Of a stretch of 64,000 nucleotides of DNA, positions 1 through 13,100 are shown piece by piece. Each line of letters begins with the position of its first letter. Position 1 is the first letter of the stretch. The DNA is from Anniella stebbinsi (lineage: Eukaryota > Chordata > Lepidosauria > Squamata > Anniellidae), in assembly GCA_029215795.1 (NCBI GenBank), contig JARDYH010000002.1, positions 17,787,001 through 17,851,000 of the forward strand, in the 5' to 3' direction. The position numbers were made by a program, and so were the translations under genes. Under the pieces are notes generated by a model. That model worked only from the letters and a program-made list of their open reading frames with translations. It made no database searches and was not told where the DNA came from.

Positions 1-94
1 CATGGTTCTTCTGATGTTCTTATGGATACCTGCAGGCCACTTAGCCACTCTGAAATAATGCACGATATAGGCTATTCCGCAAATGGTCCCTTAC

Positions 95-294
95 TCAGCC
101 AGATGCCTGCGTGTCCGAGATTGTTCGGCTCGATACGACTGGGCAACGCAAAAGGTGTCTCCCAATGCCGGGATGCAAGTCTCCAGGTACAGCTGCGATG
201 ACTGCGTCAAGTAAGCTTCTTCGCCAAAATAGTCCATTTTGAACAGAGTGGAGCCTCCTTCTACCTGCGTCTGAACCAACGTTGGTGGGGTGAT
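95..294 (-). CDS. NARS1: NARS1 coding exon 10 (class II motif 1 end and motif 2)
   Basis: 200 nt, entered in phase 0 after a CTAG acceptor and left in phase 2 at a GTAAGG donor. It encodes [14 protein letters not shown], completing motif 1 and the dimer interface, then [21 protein letters not shown] and the motif 2 sequence [14 protein letters not shown], whose arginine and glutamate contact ATP and the tRNA acceptor end in class II synthetases. Positions 1-94 are the following intron. Confidence 0.96.
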
Positions 295-964
295 CTAGAA
301 AAGGAAACAGAGATATTATTACAAGCAGCACCTGTTTCTGTCCACCCTGTTGCAACAAAACAATAGCCAAACAGAGCAGTGTCATAGGGAAAGCTTGTGT
401 AAACGAACCCATTTGAAAAACCAGTTTCTGTCTCCTGGAACATATGTGGGAGAATGTTCTGGAAGGTGGGTGCCACTGCTGAGAAGGCCAACTTTTGTGA
501 TATTACCTAGGAGCAGTCTACCGGTTGCAAAACGACCAGTAAGACCTCCTCTAAAGATTTCAGGGGTTGACTGGGTTTGCTAGGTATCCTGGTTCCAACT
601 CGTTTATGTCTGCAGCACAACCTCAAACATGACTTGGTAGCTAATAGGCAGCCAATACAGGTGAAATAGGTGTATGGCTAGGTACTCTACTGATCATCCT
701 AGCTGCTGCATTCTGCATTCAACGCAGCTTCAAAAATAGGTACAAGGGCAGCGGCAGCCCCACATAGAGTACATTACAATAGTCTACTCATAAGGTTACC
801 AGTGCATGGATCACAGCAGCTAGGCTACCCTTTCCAGGCTAGGCTATCCCTTTCCAGGAACGGGTGTAGCTGGAGTACAAACCAAAGTGGGTAACAGGCA
901 CTTAGTTTTTCAAAAATTGGAAATACTGATCGGTGTCCTTTAGCTTCCTTAGGGTCCTCGGTTA

Positions 965-1015
<51 letters not shown>

Positions 1016-4000
1016 TCTTACCCGCCTCTCCCTCAGGATCGAGGCAGAGAACAACATTGATACAAATGACATAAAATACATAAAACTGATTAAAACATAT
1101 AAAATTAATACCGATAAAACTCTTAAAATTTGACTGAGTAGGCCTGCTGGAAGAGATAGGTTTTTATGGCTTTTTTAAAGTCAAAAAGACTATTATGTTG
1201 ACGAATCTCCTCCGGCAGGCCATTCCACAGTTTGGGAGCGGCAGAAGAAAAGGTCCTCTGGGTAACAGTTGTCAGCCTGGTTTTGGCTGACTGTAGTAAA
1301 TTCTTCCCAGAGGACTGAGCGTGCGGGGCGGATTGTATGGGAGAAGGTGATCCCGCAGGTAACCTGGACCCAAACCATGTAGGGCTTTAAAGGTAATGAC
1401 CAACACTTTGTACTTCGCCCGGAAACTAATTGGCAGCCAGTAGAGTGATCTTAATGCTGATGTAATATGATTACCCCTAGGTGTACCGGTGACCAACCTA
1501 GCTGCCATATTTTGCACTAGTTGAAGTTTCTGGACTAGGCACAATGGTAGCCCTATGTACAGCGCATTGCAGAAGTCGAGTCTTGAAGTTACCAGTGCGT
1601 GCACTACCGTCTTTAGGTCTTCCAACACTAGGAAGGGGCCTTACATTTCTAGCTGCTCGATTTGTATCAATATGCCCGATTTGTATTTACAGCCAGATAC
1701 TGCAGCATGACATGTTATGTGTATTAGTTATAAACAAGTAACAAACAGCTCTTAGACCAGGGGTGGGCAAACTTTTTGCCCCCCCCCCGAGGGCTGCATG
1801 TGGCAATGGACAGCGGGGTCAAGGGTCCCACATACACATGCGTACACACAAACATACACATGTACACCCTTCCCTGCTGCTTCCCTGCCCCCCCCACAAA
1901 CACACACAGACTTTCTCCCCCATCTCAGCACATGGGAAAAGAGGAAGTTTAACCCTCACCTCCCTGTGTGCTGAGATCAATGCGCACCTTCCCTCCTCAG
2001 AGCCAATCTGGTGTGTTGGGAGGCGGGGCAATTCAGACAGGGAAGACCCTGCAGGGATTGCTCTCCCTGTGTGTCGTCTTCACCATTTAAAATCACACTC
2101 CTGACAAAACAGCAATTTGGCAGGCTGTCGGGAGTGCGACTGAGCTGGGGAAACAGCACGCCGCTGTCCTGGTGTGTCATCTTTCCCTGCACAATCGCAA
2201 CGGCGGCACAAGGGGGCGTATTTGGTGGCGGGCAGCTTGGACATGTTTGTCTTGTGGCACGTGTTGCTGCCCGTATGTGCTTCAGGCACCGTTTCTTAGA
2301 GGATGACATCAAATGTAAATAATTCCATGCACTCTGGGGGCCATAAATCCCTGTCAGCAGCATCAGCTCCAATTGTTCCTGGGATCTCATTGTCCCGGAT
2401 TATTATGGTCCTCGCTCCTCTGTCCTGCAGCCACGCTTTGTTGGCTCTCCCTGGCAATGGACAGGAAATGCCAGCGGGAACTAAAGAACTCTGGGACTTA
2501 CAGTTCTTGAGGGAACACGTCATGTAGGGAGGCAGGCTGCTCTGCCTCTCAAATTAAAAGTCCAGGAGTTTCCTGCTCATGATTCAGCACGTTGCTTGTT
2601 CTGTTCTAACACTGCTTTTGATTGTCTCCAGCAAATCCCACAAGATCTGGCCACCCTGTATAGCAGGGATGGGCAGCTTGTGGCCCTCAAGATGTTGTGC
2701 CTACAACTCCCATCATCCCTCACCATTGGCTACGTTGGCTACGGCTGATGGGAACTGTAGGCCGAAACATCTGGAGGACCACAATTCGTCACCCATGCCA
2801 GACAGATACAGGAAAGAAGCGTACATACATATCCTCAAGCGTGACCTACAATTCAGCCTCAGCAACCCTGGGCACCCTTCCTCCCACCCCATGCAAAGGG
2901 GAACACCGACCTCCATATGCAGAGCATTATGAGATGGGTTTTGTAACAGACCTGCAAACCTATTTCTTTTAAGGACAATAATAGGAGCAATTCCAGAGAG
3001 CACCAGAGCTTAGCCTTGAGAAGAGAAGACGGAGGGGAGACAAGATAGCACTCTTCAAATATTTAAAAGGTTGCCACACAGAGGAGGGTCAGGATATCTT
3101 CTCAATCATCCCAGAATACAAGGCACGGAATAATGGGCTCAAGTTTCCAGCTGGACATCAGTTAAAACCTCCTGACTGTTAGAGCGGTACGACAATGGAA
3201 CCAATTGTCCAGTGAGGTCGTGGGCTCTCCCACACTAGAAGCATTCAAGAGGCAGCTGGACAGCCATCTGTCAGGCATGCTTTAAAGTGGATTCCTGCAT
3301 TGAGCAGGGGGTTCGACTCAATGGCCTCATAGGCCCCTTCCAACTCAACTATTCTATGATTCATTTAAGATCAACAAAGCAACAGAGATACTTACTTCAT
3401 AATAGCCTCGGTCAAAGAAGTGATCCCTGAAGCACTGGATGACGGTGGAGCGCACCTTTAAGATTCTGCTTAAAGTCTCCCCTCGGATCATCATGTGACG
3501 GTTGTTCAGTTGCACATCTACATCCGACTCTTCGTTGACCAGGTTGTCAGCTCCGCCAGCAGGAGCCAGACCAATGAGTTCCCAGTAGTCACAGCTCAGC
3601 TCGTGGCCTCCAGGAGCCTAGAGAGAGATGATAGCACAATCATGGCACCCTTTTCTCACCATCTGAAATGCGCTATGAACAAGTCTGTCAGGAAACCATG
3701 GCTAGTATCTAATGTCAGTCCCATTTAGAGCAGACCCACTGAAAAGAATGAGACAAGTTAATCCTGGCCAAATTAAGTCACCTTCATTTCAATGGGTCTA
3801 CTCTGCGCAGGACTTCCATTGGATACTACCCCATATCAGCAGGCAGAACAGTCAATAATAATAATAATAATAATTATTATTATTATTATTATTTGCATTT
3901 TTATACCGCTCCATAGCTGAGGCTTTCTGAGCAGTTTACAAAGCTGGGGAGGTGGAATAAAATGGGAAAGGTCGGATATGAAGTTGAGACGGGGGCTTTT

Positions 4001-4068
4001 TTGTGTTTTAATCTTGCAAACCGTCTTGAGTCCCAGTACTGGGGAAAAGGCGGGATATAAATTGTAGG

Positions 4069-4116
<48 letters not shown>

Positions 4117-7100
4117 TCTCTTGTAGCACTCCGGCTGTGGTACTCCCTTCCTCTAGAGGTTTGGTTGGCCCTGACTCAGGTAAGCTATCAAGGCTTTTCT
4201 TTTTAACTGCTGAGCTTTTACTTAGTTTATTTTAAATATTTTAATTTTTGTGCCTTCCGCTCAAAAGGGATTTCAGAGTGGTATACACAAAATGCTCAAC
4301 CTAAAACGCCTGACCTAACTAGTCTGCCAAAAGCTTCCTGTGTCACCACCTTAAGAGTATGGCAGACTACATGAAGTCCAAAGAAGAATTTGCTGAAACT
4401 CAAAACATTCCCTCACTGCTTTCAGGTTTTTCAGCTGGATGTCAATAACGGAACCAAGATGACAACATTACGCTCTTTTAATCCATACAGACAGCGATTC
4501 AGAAAACAATGGCTTGAAAAAGTGTCCCATAAATTACTCTATTATGCTGTTATACTCTCAATATCTAAGCTAACGTCACCACACGGATGGTGCCAATGAC
4601 ATCCATAAGGCCAGGCACTTTTCCTCACGCTGCTTAACATTCCTTCACTCTGTACTCTAAGAGCTCCACCTGCTGGTTTGATACTAAAAATACATCACCT
4701 TAAGGATGTCTCAAAATATCATTATTTAAACTGTAAATACTTTAACGAGGGAAGGGGTACAGATTCTTTCAGGTAATTTTTGACTAAATTTTATGTTACG
4801 CAATGGTAAAAATAGGGGAAGAAGGGGGAAGGAGATCACAATTCGCTCCTATTTTACTTATTTATCATTACATTCATATTCCGCTTTTCCCCCCCAAGGC
4901 AGCTTACTTGATCCTCCTCCTCTCCATTTTATCCCCATAATAACCCTGTGAGGTAGGTTAGGCTGAGAGTCAGGGACTAGCCCAGAGTCACCCAATGAGC
5001 TTCATGCCGGAGTTCCAGTCCAACACTCTAACCACTACAACACTCTGACTCTGTTCGGAAGACACACTAAGCCACGGCGGTTAAGCATTTTGAGGTAAAC
5101 ATTATGGCTCAGCATGGCTTAGCATGTCATGTGAACTATTCCTAACCACGGTGGGTACAAAACCAGAGTTAGCGGCCTAACCATGGCTTAGCATGCTGTT
5201 TGAACAGGCCCACTGACTCTCCGGCGTCCAGACTGCGAGTGTTACAGCTTATGTATCCAAGACAGCACAACAGCAAAGGTGGGGAAGTTGATGGGTAGGA
5301 AGCCGAATGTCTCCCACACCCGACTCCTCCAGCTGCTGCCCTGACTGAGGCAGCGGTTGAAGGAGCCCAGCTGCCGCCTCAGTTCGGGCTGTTTCGCCTG
5401 TGCCACGTCCTCAATTGTTAGAGAGCAAAATGGAAATCTGGGGAATGGGGGAATGGAATGGACTGGCTGGAAGTCTTAATAGGGAGCACTCTACACTGCA
5501 ACATTTCATTGCAGAATTCCACTCTTCATCGAGAACATGTGCACTTAAGCCAGACGGACATTCATGGCTGCAGGGAAAGGGAAGCATTCAAGGAATTCGG
5601 AACAGCAGGTGAACAAGCTGTGTGCTGTTAAAACAGGGCTCCACCAGCGGTTCTCCACTACACTGACTGTATTTCTGGCTTTCGAATGGAGATAGCCCTG
5701 AGGTTACTCTAGGAATGTCTACATCCCCAATTCCATATCAGAACTACATGGTCAGCAGAATTCTGTGGTCCATGTCGGATGGACTGCATCACTGCAGACC
5801 GCAGGAGGGAGAAATCGGATGCCCGAACAAAGGACGTAGAGATTTTGTTAGCTCCATTCCGCTGGTGTTTCATGGATTGTCAGGCGTCTTTCATTCCCTC
5901 GTCCACTCAGTGACGGAACTGGATTTGTTTTTGTGGACTCTGCAGGTCAGATCAATAGAAATCTGAACTCCTTCAAATCCACTGGGGATTTCTCCGGCAT
6001 CCAGAGACTGAACACTCCTCCCACGTCCAATACAAAAGTTCCGGCCTTCTGCCCAGACATTCAACATGCCGTGTCTTTCAGTGTTTGCACAGGGAGTTGA
6101 GGAGGGAAGCAGACGAATAGAGCACCTTCTTTTGGGAACGCAGTTTCCAAACAGACAAAACGGGGTTCAAAAAAGGGCTGTTTGGAAACAAGCGGAATAA
6201 GCGACATTCAGCCAGCCCACCTACCCACCCAGCAGCAAAATGTACTCACCTGCTTGCCTTCCGGAACAAGGTTGAGGGTTCCATAGATGGCAACCGTGCT
6301 CTCCGTGGAGAGGACCACGCCGTTGTAACACTGACACTAGAGGGGGGAAACGGGAGAAGATACAGCCATTGTGTTTTGATTTTAAATAGTGCTGGGCCGA
6401 ATCCTGCCCCCTATTTTCGGGAACCTTCTTTCTCCCTGCGAAAGAGGCATTGTTTTGTTCTGCTTTTCACGCGGGGGGGAGGGGGGATTCGGATTCCCAC
6501 ATACCTTTTTTAAGTGTAGCCGATTGCTATGGGGCTGTCTTCCTATTTCTTAGTTTTTCAAAAACAAAACCACCCCCTTCCTCCAGCATTTGGAGGAGTT
6601 CAGCAGTTCTTAGTGAATGCCTATTGGACCCCATGTGACTTCGCCCTCTCCAATAAACATCCAGTAAGCACTCTTGGGATCCTGAAAATGCCGAGGGTGT
6701 TAAAAAAATGAATGAAAGAAAGAAGACCCTTCAACAACTGGCTACATTTAAAAAGGTATGTGGAAAACCTGTTCTCTGAAATTCTCAACTCTCCCAGCCT
6801 CTTTCACCCGAGTTTTCGTTCCCCCCACCCCCCAAACGCCGAAAATGGAATGGTTGAAATTTTCGGCACAGCACTAATTTTAAACAAGAATAAAAGTAAA
6901 AGAGAAACACTCCTGTCCAAGGAATTATTTAATGCAGATGGCTGTAGCCCGGTGTCTCCACCCTTTTCCCAGACCACCAACTGTATGGTGGTTCCCAAGC
7001 TTTGGCATGTTTTCCCCCCATTCTGAAAGCTTCAAATACCCATTCCAGAGCTTAGGTACAGGCAGTAAGAGCTTTCAGCTAAAATATGGTGGCATTTTGG

Positions 7101-10100
7101 CATTTCTGGTCTTGCCACTTTCGCCTCTTGCCTCACCCCCCCCCATGGAATGTGCCCCCCCCCCCCGAGAGCTTCCTCGAAATTGAATTCGGCCCTCAGG
7201 CTAAAACAGCTTCAACAGCCCTGATTTTGTTATGTTTCTAAGCCTTCCCGCTCAATGCGAGACAATAAAAACGCCTGCCAAATAATCCACAAAACTTTAT
7301 TCGGCAAATAAACATCTCTTCCCCACCTGAAGAGAGTTTAAACACTATGAACTTTCCTATGGGCAAAAACTTTGCTAATTTAGCGAGACAATTGTCCTTT
7401 CAACAAAAAGGGAAGGTCTGTTTGCTGAGTTCTTCATTTCAGGGAGGCTCCCTCTGAAGAAGCCTTTGGCAGGAAGCTAGGCGAGCTGATCACCTCTCGC
7501 CTTCTTTCACTCCGCCCGTTTCAATCTGCAGCGGACTCTGAGATCGGTCAACTCAGCAGTCCCTTCCCCCTCAGAAGATTGCTGAGTTCTCACCTTCTCC
7601 CCCACTTCCTGTGTCAGCAGGTAGATGTCTAGTTCAGTTTCAGAATCCGATTCCTATTGATAGCCTGAGACACCCTCACCCACGCTAAGGGGAACAGGCC
7701 TGAACACAACAGATTCAATGCTGTGTCACAACAGCCAGGATTTCCATTCCCCGCTCTGCCGCATCACCAAGTGGGTTGACGATGCCACATGGCTCCCTGC
7801 CCCATTCTTTCCTGCAGCCATGCGACAAAAGAGGAGTATAGCAAGACAGATTTCACAATGTTGAAATTCCGCCCATGTCGGAGAAAGACGAAACATCGGG
7901 CAAGGCTACGTAAGCCAACCTTGGGGCCACAGATGTTGGAGGACTACAACCCCCGCCATCCCTGAACACTGCTGACTAGGGATGATGGGGTGTGTTCTCC
8001 AACAATATCTGGGGACCCAAGTCTGGGCAAAGTTGAAAAGGCACTCATAACAAGCATCCACAGCAGAATTCCAGCTTCCAGGAGGAAGCAGAAGCTGCTA
8101 GGATCTAGCCAAGAGGGGTCTGGAGCAGCAGCTGAAGAGGCAAGCAGTCTCAGTCAATAAATAGAAAGCAAATTTGCAGATGATGAAGCCATGCTGGATC
8201 AGAACCAAGGTGCATCTGGTTCAGCACCCTGAACCCCAGTGACCACAGGAAGGGCATGGAGGTTGCATATTGCCATTATGATGAAATAAGGACTCTGTCA
8301 GTGTGGAATAGCAGATATCAAAGAGGATGCCATGTACCCAAACCTCCTCTCAATGAGCCCATTCACAAGCCGCAACAACCCACCTGTCGAATCGTGCCGG
8401 ACACCCACAGGTACCATTTTTGCAAGGCAACCAACTTGCTGTGTTGTGCAAACCCAGGCAGCAGGGGTTGTTTGAAGGTTGGATAACCCTTTAATAACCC
8501 TAAATAAGACATGGGTTATTTGAGGGCTGTCTAACGCTCAAACAACCCCTCCTTCCTGGGTTCGCTCAACACAAGGCACGGCGAGTTGGGCAGCTATGGG
8601 TGACATGCAATAATGGTGCCCATGGGCTCATGGCAAGACGTAACAGGCCCCCACAGGTAAATTAAGCCATGATGGACTGCCAATTTCTGTCTCACTCGCT
8701 GTTTTTCTCTTTCCCCCCCTCCTTTTTAACTTATTTTTCATTATAAAATCTCAACAAAAGAAACGAAATATGGCTACACAGATTCAATAGATTGGAGACT
8801 TACAATGCTTTCAACATTTGAACAAGTGGTGTATAGGCACCACCTGCAAAGGGATACTTATTTGGGTATTTGGTCTGAAGTTTATGTATAGTTCTTCATA
8901 CATACACACACACTTCATATGTATGGACTGAAACTGATATATTCAAATGGACGTAGCTCCGTATTTCCTCTTTGTTACCAAGTGACTCAGGACATTGAGA
9001 GTCCAAAAGAGTAAGTGTTGAGTACTGGCTTTGTGTGAGCAAGACTGTGTGCGTGAGGGCTTCACAGGGACAAGAGAAAATAGCTTACCAGTTCATCAGA
9101 CAAAACACACTGAAGATAGCCTGTGCCGTCTCTTAATACGATAAACATCAAGTTTTTCCCTAGTTTAAAAGGAGAGACGTGAATAGTTGACGCATTTAAA
9201 TTCCCTTTTGTTGAAACGCCTCCTTCATCCTCAAAACTCTTTCTATTAAACACAGTGAAGACTGACAATTGCAGGTAAATACTTTCAAAGAAAGGAAGAG
9301 GAAGTCCCACAACGTCTTCAAGGCAGGGGCTGGGAACTTGGGAACCCTCCGGTTGTTTTGTCCTACAACACCCATGATCTCTCACCATTGGCTATGCTGG
9401 CAAGGGTTGATGGGAGTTGTAGGCCAAACACTTTGGTGGACCACAAATTTCCCACCCGCCTTAAAAACTACCCACGTTGTGGAAGACAAGACAAGCTCTC
9501 ATGGACAAAAGCCTGTTGGAATGGTCGACTGAAGAAGCACAAAGGCCACGCTGGCTGGGGATGATAGGGATTGCAGTCCCACACATTGCAAGAGTACCAG
9601 TCTGGGGAAGGTTAGGCTATGTCATTCTGCAAAATTAAACTGTCTTTCCCCAAAGAACCCTGGAACCGTCATTATATAACAATACTGGGAGATTTCTGAC
9701 CGAGATCCCTAGCTCTTTCACAAAATTGTAATTTTACTGAACAATGACCCTGTTGGCCTCCAAACTGAATTATTGTAATTGCTGTTTTCTCCTATATTGG
9801 TTTTATACTGCCTCGAGGGGCTTCAAACAATTTTTAGCCGTATAAATATGCTGCTTTTATTGATTCTGTTGTTTTAAGCATTTTACATTAAGCTGTTGGT
9901 TTTGCATCATTGTGGCCATCTGCTTTGAGATCTTCAGTTTGTGGACCACGCATATTATAAACAAATAATTCCCTGTACACAACATTGGTACATCCCTAGA
10001 TGTGAGTTAAGTCTGGGGAGGAGCGCTACCTCCATGGTACAGCTCACACTTTGCATGCACAAGCTGGGAAATATTCTGGTGTGAACCCTTAGAGAGCCAC

Positions 10101-13100
10101 TGCTGTCAGTGTAGGCAAGGGGGCGTGCCCACCTGGGGAACTCCGGAGGGCTGAATCAGGACCCCAGCTGGGCTGGATTTGGCCCCCAGTCCGAGGTTCA
10201 ACACCCCTGGTGGAGACAACATCCTAACTTGGTACCAGGCAGCTTCCTAGGTTCCTAAAGCTTTTCCAACATGTGATCCACTCCAGGCACTTGGAGGCAA
10301 TACAGCCCAAGATGGTGGCTCCTAGCTTGCCTGAGGCATCTGATTAGACCCTCCACCTACCTCACAGACCACAGCAGAATTGAGGTAGATGAAGAAGAGG
10401 AACTGAGCTCATCTGAAGTCTATGACTCAGTTCAGACAACACATTAGTCAACACAGTATGAAAACTGTTCTAACTTCACCATTGTGTGACTGTGGGCTAC
10501 CATGCAGTTGAGTAAAAGTCAACACAATGTTTGATTAACAGTTTCTCCGCCCTCTCTCCTTTCCCTGTCTTCCTGATGGTATCCCATCAGCCATTGCTGC
10601 AAAAAAAAAAAAATCCTGGCCGCTCTCCTAGGGTGGCACTCCTCCTTTCGTCCCTCTTGCCAGGGAACTCTGTAGCCAGTGAGAAAAGGCAACTCAACGC
10701 AACAGCAAACTCCACAGAGCCCGCCACATAACATGCAACACAACTGTACTGCAGGAACTCTCCTCCACACAGCGTGGATATTCTGCGTGGAGTATTTTCC
10801 AAAAAACCTCCACTGCTGCAGGGAGTTTTCCCACCAGACAACACATTTCTCAAGGTGGTGTAAAAACTCCATGGTGGAGTTCTAAATCCACCATTCAGAA
10901 ACGTGTTGTCTGAACTGAGCCTATATGTCTTCAACCCTTGCAAGGGTCCGAGTTTCCAAGCATCCATCCTTCTCCCTACACAGAATGAATTACTTTTTAA
11001 TGTGGTACTCACCTTGTCTACGCAATCTGTGGACCCAGCCAAAAACTTTTACTCTCTCCCCTCTGTGGGCCTCCAGGGCACGAATTTTCACCTGTAACAA
11101 GGCAGCTGAATAAGCTTTATTTGCTTCACTTCATTTATTACATTTCTATACCGCCCAATGGCAGAAACTTTCTGGGAGGCTTACATAGATTAAAAAACAT
11201 TAAAAATCCCTGATATAAAACCCAATTTACATATAAACGTATAAACAGAGATCACACACCCAGGCTCACATAGATGTAAACAATATATAAACACAGGAAC
11301 ACCAAACAAGCTCCCTTCGCATTTGGGCATTTTTCCAGCCATGTTTTCAACAACCTTCCCCAACCTGAAGTGAGCTACAGGTCTCAGACTGCAAATCCCA
11401 TCATCCCCAGCCAGATGAGATAATGGGAGATGTAGTCCAACACATCTGGAAGGTGCCAGGTTGGGGAAGGCTGGTTTAGGGATTCTGCACAGTCCCTTCA
11501 GGTCATGTTTCAAAAGTTGGAATTGTATTGTACTAAATAACATTTGGCTGAGCTTGCTTTTATTATTCATACATGCACATAATGGCTCAATTCGGACGAC
11601 ACAATAAACAACTGGTGTCGGGGAAACAATAGTCAGTTGTTTTGACTATTGTGTCATCCGAACGCTGCCATAGTCAACACAGCGCTGATCCTAATCCACA
11701 CCACAGTTGATTATTTATTACCATGTTGTGTGGGGAGTACCCCCTAGATGAACAACTGTAAAGTTGATTATTACCCCACCATTGACTATCGTGTCGTCCG
11801 AATTGAGCCGTTGTTATTATTAGATGGGCCTTCAAAAACCTCAACTATTGTAACACTGTCCATTACATTGCAATTGAAAAAATATATACTTAAAAAAAGG
11901 GGTTGTAGAAAAAATAGTCCAGAAATGTCAAGGGCCGAACCTCACTGGTAGAACACTAGCTCCCCAGGCAAAAGGTCCCTGGTTCAGTCCCTTGCACCAC
12001 ACTACAAGAAGGATGCAGAAAAGCTGGAGGGGGTTCAGAGGAGGGCAATGGGGATGATCAGGGGTCTGGAAACAAAGCCCTATGAGGAGAGACTGAAAGA
12101 ACTGGGCATGTTTAGCCTGGAGAAGAGAAGATTGAGGGGAGACATAGCATTCTTCAAATACTTGAAAGGTTGTCACACAGAAGGCCAGGATCTCTTCTTC
12201 ATCATCCCAGAATGCAGGACACGGAATAATGTGCTCAAGTTACAGGAAGACAGATTTTGGCTGTACATCAGGAGCAATACGACAATGGAACCAATGACCT
12301 AGGGAGGTGGTGGACTCTCCCACATTAGAGGCATTCAAGAGGCAGCTGGACAACCATCTGTCAGGGATGCTTTAAGTTGGATTCCTGCATTGAGCAGGGG
12401 GTTGGACTAGATGGCCTTATAGGGTTAGGGTTAGTCGGCTGACATTTAGGATGAATTTTCAAGTATTATACTCACACATTTGGGCTCTGGGAGACTGGGA
12501 TCTTCCTTAATGACAATCTTCTTTGCTTCCTCCAAGTTCTTCTCACGACGCAGCAGGTCTTCAGCCTGCGGGTTGTTGATTTTTATGTTTAAAGAGTAGT
12601 TTGCTTATTTATTACATTTCTATACTGCCCAATAGCCAAAGCTCTCTGGGCAGTTCACAAGAATTAAAACCATGAAATGCAACACGATAAAACATAATGT
12701 ACTTAAAAAAAGTAAAGCAAATAGAATTACAGGATAAACCAAAATAAAAGACAGCAACAATGTAAACTTTCTAAAAACAACAACAACAACAACAAAACTA
12801 TAGAAACTAATTGATCCAGCACTGTACTTTGAATGAAAGGATGTGGGGTGCAATCTGGAATCACTGGCCCAGTTCACACATAATGACAACGCAGGGTGCT
12901 CCCCCGACAAGCCATGGTTCCTGGTTCACACATCACGGCAAACAACCCAGGGACACAATATCCCTGGGTTGTTTAGACACTCCCAGCTGCAGCGGGAGTG
13001 ATGGGTCAGTGTGAATGACAATGGCACCGTAGAAGAAAACAGAGTCAGCAAGAGTTTATAAGCAAACTCTTCCTGGACCAGACATTTTAAAAAAAGAAGA

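Noticed and set aside
3010..3362. A separate gene in NARS1 intron
   Set aside because: The sequence is a CR1 3' end with its ATTCTATG tail.
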